Shown piece by piece: positions 24,011-34,700 of a stretch of 64,000 bases of DNA; the stretch's first letter is position 1, and each line of letters starts with the position of its first letter. The notes below the pieces were generated by a model. That model was not told the origin of the DNA and did not search any database. It saw only the letters and a program-made list of their open reading frames with translations. A program made the position numbers and the translations under genes. The stretch is from Panorpa germanica (taxonomy: Eukaryota > Arthropoda > Insecta > Mecoptera > Panorpidae): positions 310,001-374,000 of the forward strand of contig OY783208.1 of NCBI GenBank assembly GCA_963678705.1, read 5' to 3'.

Positions 24011-24161
24011 TACTATATTTAAGTTTTTAACGCAGTTCGTCTTCTTAAATATAATTGGATATAACTGCATTAAAAAATATTAGGAAATCAATAATTTTTC
24101 TTTATTAAAAAAAAGTCCATGAATTTTTGGAACCCCCTATAAAATCCAAAATAGTTGAGAT

Positions 24162-25569
24162 GTGGACATGGGGCCCCATTATTGAAGTAATTCCCTATAC
24201 CGCATTTCATTAAAAACCCCGTGATGGATGACGCATGTGGTTTTTTAGAAATCGGGCAATTCTACCGCAATACTTTGGTATATATATATGTCATAGGGCT
24301 GAGAAAATCTATGTAATATATAAATTCGAAATTGACTGGTGGTTCTGAATTCTGAGACACGAACCAATTGTAAATGTAGTTTGTTTCTCTGCTAATACTT
24401 CACAAATGATAAGTTTCAAAATTCTGTAACCATAATTTTATATTATTAAATTTATAAATCTGTGTTCAAACTATTGTGAACTAATAAATATATAAGCTAT
24501 GTGTAGTAAGGATTACAACCTAAATAAAGGAATACTATCTAAGATGTCTAGGAGCTCACATCCTGGCACACGCTCCAACCTTTTCATTTATAAAAAGTAA
24601 TACAGAGTAGGAATATATTAAAAGAAATCATTTTTATTAAATTGTGTAATATACCTACTACTAGTGACATCTATGTAAAACAGATGAAAACATTATAAGG
24701 TTCTCGAATTGTTCAACAGATGGCAGATAAATAAATTTCTTTACGCCTAGATGCTATGCAAGCTAAGTAACACTGCTATGTTTTATTTTTGATCGTACTT
24801 TTTTAAAACTAAATATGTAATTTCTTTGTGGAATAACTTCATCTAACTATAAATGATAAGATACTTTTACATTTTTAAATATCTTTATGTGAATTTCTTA
24901 AAATTAGGAGAAGCTACATTTTTGTTATTTCTTTTGATGAAAGAAGACAGAATGAAGAAACAAAATAAAATTAAATAAGGATACAGCAAAAAGTTTATTT
25001 TCATTATCTAATTAATATATTAATGATTACTTTTAATAAATTATTTAATTAGCAAATATTATAATATTATAATACAGATGAATTAAACGCCTGATACGCA
25101 TGCTACTATAATAACTCACGCTAATATACTACCTATACTAAAAACATTTACTTATATAAAAAGCAGTAGTAATATGGCTCTAAAATGTAAAATATATAAT
25201 ATTTAAGTTATGTACTGTCATTAATACGTACACACAAGGTTCCAAGTGCCTGTTATCACCAAGAATCACATAGTTAAAGATAGACATTTATTATTATTCA
25301 TTTTTTTTTTTGTTTTTATATTTTTTTCTAATTATTCGTATAAACAAGATCATCATCACTTTGTCGTTGATATTTGATCATTGTCTGTTTCAACTAGTTT
25401 GTATATCTGTTTCACTCACACATATATATAGTCCAGGCAAGGTATGGAATTAGACGATAATTATTAAATAAATTTTAGTGTTTTTATATATTTATTTTAA
25501 AGCTATATTCTGCTTCCTAGGTTTACAGACCTATTTTTGATATTTGTGATTTTATATATGTACTAGAGT
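24162..25569. other. AT-rich intergenic stretch without a gene
   Basis: No coding frame, RNA gene or family member was recognised. The sequence begins gtggacatggggccccatta directly beyond the foldback element. Confidence 0.4.
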
Positions 25570-26190
25570 TTAACTTTTGTGTCTTAATTTATTAATTTAA
25601 TTTCAAATTTTAATTCCATTTTTAAATTGAAATATTTAACTCGTTTTATATAAATTTTACATATAAAAACAAATAAATTTTCATATAAATTGACCAAAAA
25701 AATATATTTTTTTTTCAAAATAAATAATATTTTCAATTTATGCGTTAGTTGACAAATTTTTTTTCAAAAATTAAATTTTAAATAAAAAATATCAACTTTC
25801 TAGCACAATTTTTACCCTCTGTAAAAACCGCCCCCATGCCCCCAATTTTTTTTAAATATTTTATTCAATTATTACACAATTCAAAATTTGAGCTTTTCCA
25901 AAGTTTCCTACCGGGCCCCCTAATTTTCTCAGAGCCCCTTTTATTAAATTTTGAATTTCTATGTTTTCAAATATGTTCGCATTTAAAAGCGTAATACACA
26001 TGCAAAATTGCACCGTCTTTCAGTTTTTTCAAAATTACGGGTTTCCAGGAAATTCGGGGAAAAATCCGGGGACGCCAAAAGTCTTAGAATCTTTTTCTCT
26101 ACGAAATAGGAACTTTTCAAAAACTTCCACGGAGCTGTTTTCGAGCTACCATACAAAATTCAGTACCAAACATATAAGAATAGAAACATA
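25570..26190 (+). repeat. Family E interspersed repeat
   Basis: Diverged copy of 10440-11115: it shares ttttcaatttatgcgttagt, the segment around gggccccctaattttctcag, and the end around ggggacgccaaaagtcttag. Non-coding. Confidence 0.65.
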
Positions 26191-26989
26191 CAGTTGGAAC
26201 ATTATAATATAGAAGTCAAATGGACCCAAATATGGTAAATACGACAAAAAATGTTAATGATTGATAACAAACGTTCTGATACGTTCACACTGAGCATTGT
26301 AGGTTATGTTTTAATATTATAGTCGTCAACGCATGTGTGTACGGTACCCCGAATATTCGCTCTATTTATTAAATTTTATTTATTTTCTTCTGTGCTAATC
26401 CATACTTCGCCTGGACTATTAAGTTAGTGCTTCAGTTTCCTCCCCCCACCACTTTAACGATAGTCTGAACAATTTGCTTGTGTCGTAGTACTTGAAAAAA
26501 AATGCAAAACTCTAGACGCTGTCTATAGCGCTATGGGAACCTTAGCGAACACGAACTCCACGAACCGAAACTAACCGAACAGTGGCGAAGTCACTCGCAT
26601 CAAAAAACATATACAGTGAATGAAAGAGATAGCAATATTATATATATAATTATAAGTAAACTTGTTAAAGAGGGATAGGTATATACTTGTTTCTTTGTCA
26701 GTGGATTGCACTCGCAGTAAAGTATGAGAGATAGTATGTATAAAGTATGATGTTGGAAAGAGAAGGAAGGGGTATTATTTATGAATAATTCAACAGCGCC
26801 TGTGGTATATGTGACACATCCAACACTTCCTGTAATATATTAAATTAAAGCGCAATATTTCTGTGTTTATGAACAGTTTCCGCAATCCATGGGGTCATTT
26901 TTCAGCTTCGGTTTGAAAATTATGAAAAAGTACGACGTTTAAATAACAATAGCATCAAATTCTGAAGTCGTAGTTTCTTATTTTCGCAG
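26191..26989. other. Intergenic stretch, nothing recognised
   Basis: Mixed AT-rich sequence. Small GC-richer patches at 26440-26600 give no open frame or known motif. Confidence 0.35.
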
Positions 26990-27029
26990 GTTTTGCAATT
27001 CTTGATAAATATTTCTGCATTCTAATACA

Positions 27030-27495
27030 TTTTCGATAATGTTTTCTGACGACACAGTTAATATATAATTAATTCTATAATTACTACATGATAAAATAAC
27101 ATTTAAAGAATACTTTGTGAAATTTTCATAAATAAATATCAAGAAATGAGCCATTGACAGCGAATCTCCGGTGACGTCACAAAAAAACACTCATAACTCA
27201 TCACTGGAATATTTGAAATCAAAAAACCAAAATGATTTCATTAGTTGATAAGTTTCTGCAGGACACCCTGTTAGGTAACCCGACAGCGTTACCTCGGCAT
27301 TTATGTAAAGAAAGAGTGTGCAAAATTTCATTGCGGATCGGTGCAGTAGATTTTGAGCTAGACTCTGAAAAAGCTAAGTGTGAGAAAAACGCGTTTAAAA
27401 GTTTCAAAGACAGACGAAACCAGACCAGAGAGGTGAAGACTTAAAACTCTATATCTCCGACAGTTTTACTCCAATCGACTTCAAATTTTCACACA
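27030..27495 (+). repeat. Family C interspersed repeat
   Basis: Near-identical to 60905-61310 and the reverse of 6480-6965. A 70-codon frame (27232-27444) starting [14 protein letters not shown] and ending [10 protein letters not shown] is open, as it is in two other copies. No known protein family is recognised. Confidence 0.7.
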
Positions 27496-27519
27496 ATAAA
27501 CTTAATATGTTGTACATTT

Positions 27520-27690
27520 ATATCGATATATCTCCTTATTTGTGGGTCCTATGATAAAAATAGTTAGAATCAATTTTATTAAGGACAAAATTTGCTACAA
27601 TTTTTGTTTACAACATTTTTTTGTATCTTTAACGGGTATAAAGATACAGCGCTGCAAAGTTGGACACTTTCCTGAAGATAAAATAATTCT
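27520..27690 (+). repeat. Family F repeat, diverged fragment
   Basis: Resembles 50640-50850, 51455-51600 and 54640-54925 (reversed): tcctatgataaaaatagtta, then ctacaatttttgtttacaac, then an atacagcgctgcaaagttgg segment. Confidence 0.45.
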
Positions 27691-28125
27691 CAATTTCAAC
27701 ATAACCTAAAAAATATTACGAAATCAGTAGACTATTGGTGACAAATGACTAAACTGTCCAGACTGTTTGACCAAAACAACATCCATCACACCACCGAGGG
27801 GGGCTACCAGAAATTAGCTCTGTTACATTTGATTTCAATAAATAAACTCACATCTAAATAAATGTTTTTTTAATTTGAATGTTTCAGCAGAACAGTCTGA
27901 TAAATAATAATAAAAAATACACATCGTTTAACTTGAAAGGTTAGTGTCAAATTTAAATTGGATGAAGACAGTAGCGCGCTTAAATTAGGGGCCCCATGAA
28001 TATATGTTTTGATATTTAATTTACTAAATATTTTAATCTACATTTGAGGTTAGTTAATTCAGTTGGTGCGCATGCGTCGTTAGTAATATAAATTTTGACA
28101 GTTCGATTGAATGTGGAATAATTAA

Positions 28126-28265
28126 AATTGCTGTTTTTAATAACAATTAGTAATAGAAATTGTTTTTACTTCTTTATTTTTGACAAACTGACATTGAACT
28201 TCTTTTAAAAATAAATCCCACTGCGTTTTGACAGATTGTCACGTTTTTGAGGTTAGAATATAATA
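28126..28265. repeat. 140-bp repeat also found at 60376-60520
   Basis: Near-identical to 60376-60520 (ttaataacaattagtaatag ... actgcgttttgacagattgt). In both places a family A element lies alongside, on opposite sides. Confidence 0.65.
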
Positions 28266-29160
28266 TAGTATAGCTATATGTATTTATATATCAAATAATA
28301 ATTATAGCTGTTTCGAGGAACAATCAAATTTCAATATTATGTCTGCCTTAGTAGGGTTAAATAAAATAAAAACTTATTATTCTTTGCGTACTAGGTACAC
28401 AGGACTTCCCCTGCCCCCGTTCCCCCTCCCACTCACCGACCAAACACTTGATTTTAAATTTGGCGCCTGTATGTCTATAGAAGAATCTGATACAAGTGCC
28501 TCACCCCCCTCCACACTATCAGCGTCCACCCACCACCCACACACCAGCACGTTTCAACTTGCAAACGAATCAAATATTTATTTCAAATTCAAATATTTTG
28601 TTAGATTGATCTGGAAACTATATCCATCTCTTTCCTTCAACAGGCAGTTGAACAAAGTGTCTCAAGCTCGTCTTTATCTGTAACACATCCACCGACATAA
28701 CCCTAACACTAAATTCAATTGTTTACTTTAGAAATATTTTTAAAACAATATTGCTGTCTCTTTCTGTTACATATAAAAATCTTATGCACTGCTCTAACAC
28801 ATTGTAATAATTTTTCTCTAAAATGAAACATTGCAAAATAATGAACAGAACTTGTGATGACTTACCGGTCATTGACCTCGGTGCAGGTGTGCAAACATAA
28901 ACAAAACACGATGCGTTGTTGCCATATTTACATTATTAAAATTAAAGTCATGTTTTAATGAATTTACAATGTTGCACGATAGAAATATTTAAAGGTAATG
29001 AACTGACCTATCCCAGTACATGTTACGTCACAAATATGGCCGACCATTTCTAGCGCTAAAACTACAATTCAAACTTTTAATTGCTATATCTCCGTCAACA
29101 TTTAGATATTTAGTGAAATAGACACGCCAATACACATTTATTAACATCAAGTTCTATATT
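28262..29160 (-). mobile_element. Family A element, long version, reversed copy
   Basis: Starts at ctatatgtatttatatatca, contains the GC-richer long module (28430-28700) and the core, and ends near the acatttattaacatcaagtt segment. The terminal GGGCTTGTGTCC sequences are missing. The 114-codon frame inside (28339-28683) is not conserved between copies and is not a gene. Confidence 0.7.
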
Positions 29161-29474
29161 ACGAAGGTTGTGAACAAGGACCTTATAAATCTTCGGGGCG
29201 TACGCCACTGCGTTCTGTATATCATTGCTGGAAGACTAATGGCACTAAATGAATATATGTAATAGATTTTAGCACACATGGTCGCAATAAATCAGTCTCG
29301 GTCTCGGGGCCCAGACGTGTCTCAGACGGAGATGGTGAATTTGCATTTGCAGAACTCCAGCACCATTGTACTCGTGCAAATAAATATTATTACACATTTC
29401 CTAGTTTCGTTACTGCGTTGGTAACATATGGTTACTCTCCAAAAGACAGAGGCGGATTACCGTTTTGAAATATT
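29161..29474. other. Short intergenic stretch, nothing recognised
   Basis: A relatively GC-rich patch (29180-29400) without an open frame; possibly a decayed fragment of a gene or element. Confidence 0.3.
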
Positions 29475-29915
29475 AGGTTGGCAAGAAAGTAATTTCGGTC
29501 AATTTTCTGTTTGACACAAAAGAAGTTTCGGTTAACCGAAAAACCAAATGTTTTTCGAAACCGAAAAAAAAAATAGATAATTAAGCGAAATTACTTTTGT
29601 GCCAACATAGAAATTTAACCGAAATTACTTTTGTGCCAACATAGAAAATTGACCGAAATTACTTTTGTGCCAAATATAGATAATTAACCGAAATTACTTT
29701 TGTGCCAACAGAGATAATTAACCGAAATTACTTTTGTGCCAACACAGATAATTAACCGAAATTACTTTTGTGCCAAACAGAAAATTGCCCGAAATTACTT
29801 TTGTGCCAACATAGATAATTAACCGAAATTACTTTTGTGCCAAACAGAAAATTGACCGAAATTACTTTTGTGCCAAACAGAAAATTGACCGAAACTACTT
29901 TTGTGCCAACATATA
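29475..29915. repeat. Tandem array of mariner-like terminal repeats
   Basis: The left end reads TTAGGTTGGCAAGAAAGTAA then TTTCGGT, close to the terminal repeat of cecropia-type mariner elements such as Hsmar1. A second unit in the same orientation follows (ACACAAAAGAAGTTTCGGTT). Then come ten units in the opposite orientation: ACTTTTGTGCCAA starts at 29593, 29627, 29661, 29697, 29730, 29764, 29797, 29831, 29864 and 29897 (spacing 33-36 bp), each preceded by CCGAAATT or similar. No transposase remains. Confidence 0.75.
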
Positions 29916-30189
29916 AAGAAATATTTTCTTATACCGTTATCAAAATGATTGATTTTTTTATCACTGCATTCCATGATTTAAATTTCTTTTATTTTTTTTA
30001 TAATGATGAAATCAACTAATAACAATTCAATAATATTTTAAAATAGTTTTGTTTATTGATTATTGGAAATGCTGGCGTAGGTTGAAAATGTAACGAATGG
30101 AAATAACTAAAATAGCAAAGTCAGTTAACACGTGTACCAACTTAATATGCGCAGAAAATTAAATTGTACTACAATGTAGTTAGAGTTAA
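29916..30189. other. AT-rich intergenic stretch, nothing recognised
   Basis: No open frame of interest and no known repeat. Confidence 0.3.
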
Positions 30190-30585
30190 AATAGTACACA
30201 GTGTTCCAAATGGGGTGATACCATTTACACTTGCTATATCTTTTAAACTAAATATTAAAACAAGGTTTTGTTTTTTACAAATTATTAACCTAATTAATAA
30301 CATTATGTATAGGAGATTACACATTTCTACAACCACACCTGGAGGAGAAATTCAATAAGAACTGTATGGGCTACACATCGTAAAAGTCTGGAGCCGTAAC
30401 GACGAAATTCATTTTGCTTGTTTCTGATTCTTAGAAAAGCGTTTTTACAATTTCTATAACACGTAAAAATTTGTTATAAGACTGTACTAAACACCTACAA
30501 AATTTTAGCCGTCGGAGTTGCATACAATAAAAACGGCGCGCAAATAAAAAGGTATCGCTTTATTTAGAACACGTTCTGATAGTTA
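30190..30585. mobile_element. Family H MITE
   Basis: Ends are inverted: acacagtgttccaaatgggg / tgataccatt at the left, and aaaggtatcgctttatttag / aacacgttct at the right, with ACGGCGCGCAAATAAAA inside. Related sequence lies at 32470-32620 and 43270-43415. Confidence 0.55.
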
Positions 30586-30617
30586 ACTTTATCAGTACAT
30601 GTAATATACATTTCTAG

Positions 30618-31170
30618 AGTGGGCTTGTGTCCTCATTTTTTAGTGGTCATTTGAAAAATCAATTGTTGATTGAACTTGATGTTAATAAATGTGTATTGGC
30701 GTGTCTATTTTATTAAATATCTAAATATTGACGAAGATATAGCAATTAAAAGTTTGAATTGTAGTTTTAGCGCTAGAAATGTCGGCCATATTTGTATGAC
30801 GTGAAATGTATTTTAACGTCAGTTACTTGTTGTGCTGTGGTAATGTTTTGTAGCTGTTGGTAGTCAAATAATCAAGTCAAGTCAAAGAATAATAAGTTTT
30901 CATTTTATTTAACCCTGCTAAGGCAGACATAATATTGAAACTTTATTGTTCCTTGCAATAGCTGTAAATAATATTTGATATTTTGATATATAAATACATA
31001 TAGCAGAGATTTATGAGCTGTAAGGTTGTGATGTCACATGCAATTGGAATGTGTATAACGTTGAATCCCTTTAATAATTAAAGAGACAAAATGACTAGTT
31101 TAATTGTTAATATCTCCTAACATATAAGGAGTTCTAGTAACCAACTTTATCAATATGTAGTACACTTTTA
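30618..31170 (+). mobile_element. Family A MITE, right end replaced
   Basis: Left end GTGGGCTTGTGTCCTCATTT at about 30619 and all internal modules are present. The copy breaks off at ttttatagaaatt (about 31170), where a family E fragment (cgccaaatttcaactttcta) begins instead of the TAAGACATAGGACACAAGCC end. Confidence 0.75.
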
Positions 31171-31716
31171 TAGAAATTCACGCGCCAAATTTCAACTTTC
31201 TATCTCTTTCGCGAAAATCAGTTCCAAATATATAAGAAATATATAATAGAAGCTTTATTTTACAAATTAGTGATTTCTCAATTTGTCTCTGACAAGCGCA
31301 AGTCACTCTAAAGACAGTTTGCAATTAATTTTATATAAAAAACAGGACAATAACAAATTGAGTAAATAAATTAACCTCAAAAACATGAGAAATGTACTTA
31401 ATGTAATATTAATATATCTAAAGTTATTCTTGTGTATATATATATGTATACACATACTAGCGTAATGTATATGTGTGTGTGCAAGATCAGAATGGTATAT
31501 AAATAGTTTTTTAAAGAGTAAAATCTTATTATTATTTTGAAGACAACGCGTTGAAGAAATTAACATCGTTTTTCCTTCGGATAAGAAATAATTTGTTGTA
31601 TTTAAGAAATATTAAATAAAAGTGTTATTTTTATATAAAATAATATAATAATTATATATTTATATATATAAATAATAAATATAGTGTTACAAATATATAA
31701 AAGTGAATTTTTAAAA
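31171..31716. other. Upstream region of the TGF-beta propeptide-like gene
   Basis: Contains a ~70-bp family E fragment at its left edge, then AT-rich sequence with TATATA runs (31435-31450, 31655-31690) that precede the start codon. The leader and promoter presumably lie here, but no exact start can be set. Confidence 0.35.
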
Positions 31717-34700
31717 ATGTATTTTTTTTGGTTTGTGTCTTTGCTGTTTTTGACAACAATTTCGTCGTACCCATCAAAAAGATCAACTTCATCAAATGAT
31801 GAATTAATAAATGAGATATTAAACATAATTAAAGACTACAACGCTGCAGATTACTACGAAATTCGTCAGCATCTTCAAGAAGATGAGTTGGTTGTTTTGA
31901 TGAATATTGTTAAAAGATTGACAACGCAAAGAAATGATGAATTTGATGAGGATAGGATGATGGGAGATGGTCCAGCTGATGATGAAGAAGGTCCCAGTCA
32001 AAGTACCAGCGAATCTGGAACTATAATCCTAAGCAGAAATTCAAATGTTGATGAAATTGATCCGACCATTTTAAGAAATTTTAATATTACCAAGGAATCG
32101 ATTAAAAGAATTCGTGATAGGACTAGAAATTTGCAGGCTGGTGGTGATGGGAATATTGGCGCGAATTTGGAAGAATTGGCGCAAAGTGGGAGCCCTGCTC
32201 CTGGAGGAGAGACCACTAGAGTCAACGCTAGAACTTTGTGAGTAATTTTAAATAAATAATAAATTATTGGATATAGGGTTTATGTACTTAAAATGGTGGA
32301 GGGATTGTGAAATTGGGCCATTTGTTGGTTTCTTTTTGAAATCGCTGTTAAAACTACACCGCTGCTTATTTTTAAATGATTATTACCTTATTCAAAAGAT
32401 GAAACCTTCCGATTATTTATAGAGAAAAGAAAAGGTAGTACCCTAATTTTAACCTTAATTTTAACCTTAATTTTAACCCAGTACAAAGTGTTCCAAATGA
32501 GACGATACCTTTTCATTTGCGCGCCGTTTTTGTTGCACGCAATTTTAGCGGATCAAATTTTGCAAATGTGTAGTACAGACTTTGACAATTTTTTATACTA
32601 TCATAGATAATTTAATAATCTTTTTTTTAATTATAAAAAATAATAAATAAAAATAATTGTTATTCAAAATGGGCCACCTGTTGGTTTCTTTTTTTAAGTA
32701 ATTATTATATATACGTTGACAACACTATTTTAAAAATATTTCACTAAATGTATATATGTATAAATGTATAAATGTGTTATTCAAATTTTACATATTCTAG
32801 TAAATAATTTTTTAATTTTCAATTTATTTTGGATGTAGAATTTTTTTTCGCTCCGCTGTATTTCTTAAACTTTCCTCTATTAGATTCCATGAAAATTAGT
32901 AACCCCCTCCCCCCGTGCCCCATTTCTTTGTAAATAATTATTTCTTTTACTATTTTAAGAGATTTTTGACAAAAGGCGCATTTTACCATACAAGGAAGTG
33001 ATTTAGTTTCCAAAATTATTTACCATAAGAAATCGGTAGATATACTTTCTTTAAAAAAGCAAGAACCAGTAATAAATAAGCAGCGGTGTGGTTTTAACAG
33101 CAGTTTAAAAAAGAAACCACCTACTGACCCACGCTCTCTAATTTAAATAATTTCTTTTTGCAATAACTACCAATATTTCCAGTGACATTTTTACACTGTA
33201 TCATTAAGAAAGATAACTGCATTTCAAATTTCACATCTCGTCAAAAAAATGCATCAAAACAGATAAATTAAAAAATAACGAAATTCTATTTTTTTTTAAT
33301 TATGTTTTATATATGCATCAACTACCTACAACATTCTAGCACTCCCCCCTCCCCCTTCCCCTCCGCGTCTATGATTACTTAACATACCACTTGTTGGTCT
33401 AGCTGTCTGCGGCCATGCTTCGTCTAGCATCTAGAATTTGTGTCTAGCACAGAGGTTGGCAACCTTACAGCTCATAAATCTCTGCTATATGTATTTATAT
33501 ATCAAAATATCAAATATTATTTACAGCTATTTCAAGGAACAATCAAATTTCAATATTATGTCTGCCTTAGCAGGGTTAAATAAAATAAAAACTTATTATT
33601 CTTTGCGTACTAGATACACAGGACTACCAACAGCTACAAAACATGTTACGTCAAAAATATGGCCGACCATTTCTAGCGCTAAAACTACAATTCAAGTTTG
33701 TAATTGCTATATCTCCGTCAACATTTAGATATTTAATAAAATAGACACGCCTATACACATCAAAGTGAAATACAAAGATCAAGTTGTGATTATCTCAAAA
33801 GCTACAGCTCGCACAAAAATTTTGTAAATAACTTTTTTGTAGATAATAAAATTGTCTACAACTTTTGTCAATAACTTTTTGTTGTAACTTTAATAACAAA
33901 AAAGTTATAAGCGCAACAATGAAACTCATCAAATTCGATTTTGATTTTAAATTTGGCGCCTGTATGTCTATAGAAGAATCTGATACAAGTGCCTCACCCC
34001 CCTCCACACTATCAGCGTCCACCCACCACCCACACACGACAGCTACAAAACATCACAACAAATCAACAAATAACTGACCTATCCCAGTACATGTTACGTC
34101 ACAAATATGGCCGACCATTTCTAGTGCTAAAACTACAATTCAAATTTTTAATTGCTATATCTCCGTCAATATTTAGATATTTAATAAAATAGACACGCCA
34201 ATACACATTTATTAACATCAATTGAAAAATCGACTACTAAAAAATGAGGACACCAGCCCATTTGCTTTTCCTGAAATTTGAGAAAATGAACTTAAATGTA
34301 TAACTAATAATTTGGATATTTCAAAAATAGAAACACTAATTGATGATTGGCCGAAATAATAGAATTTATTGATGACTTTCTAGGTTAGAATTAATACATC
34401 GAAAGAAATAATTTTGTTACATTTGCTAATGGAATCTAAAATGAATTAAGATGATGATTGATGATTTTAAGAATTCTTCAATTTTCACACTTGCACTATT
34501 TTACCCCCTTTTTCCTTGATGAAATCTATGACGGACAAGATGTTAACGTGAATGTCCGGGTATTCTGGGTATCCACATCCTTTGCGGTAACCAATAATTC
34601 CAATTAATACTAAAATTTCTTTTTCTTCGCCGATGGGTTGATACCAAACAATAACTGGACCGCCATCATCTCCAGAGCAGGCTCCTGATCCGCGCTTATG

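Larger units (their letters stand above)
14868..24161. mobile_element. Giant foldback element with opposed 147-bp satellite arrays
   Basis: A 9.3-kb inverted structure. Order: a diverged single monomer at the left edge (about 14868-14990), a ~700-bp unique flank (about 14992-15690), 24 forward monomers, a short centre near 19191-19214, 28 reversed monomers, the same flank inverted (about 23305-24010), and one reversed monomer at the right edge (about 24020-24161). There is no open frame of 60 codons in the whole block, so it is non-autonomous or not a transposon at all. The architecture (long inverted repeats with internal subrepeats) is that of Foldback-type DNA elements known from Drosophila and sea urchin. 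The arms differ in copy number and in monomer variants, which argues against a simple assembly mirror artefact. Confidence 0.85.

Noticed and set aside
14868-24161. CRISPR-like array, from the regular spacing
   Set aside because: Units are contiguous 147-bp satellite monomers without variable spacers, in a eukaryotic genome.
14868-24161. Pure assembly mirror artefact
   Set aside because: The arms have 24 and 28 monomers with different variants and different higher-order units, so one is not a copy of the other. Long reads should still confirm it.
14434-25960. A hidden gene in the long ORF-free block
   Set aside because: All frames are broken repeatedly within the 147-bp repeats and their flanks; nothing resembling a transposase was found.
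28339-28683. 114-aa ORF as a gene
   Set aside because: It lies wholly within a family A element and is not conserved as a frame in the other copies.
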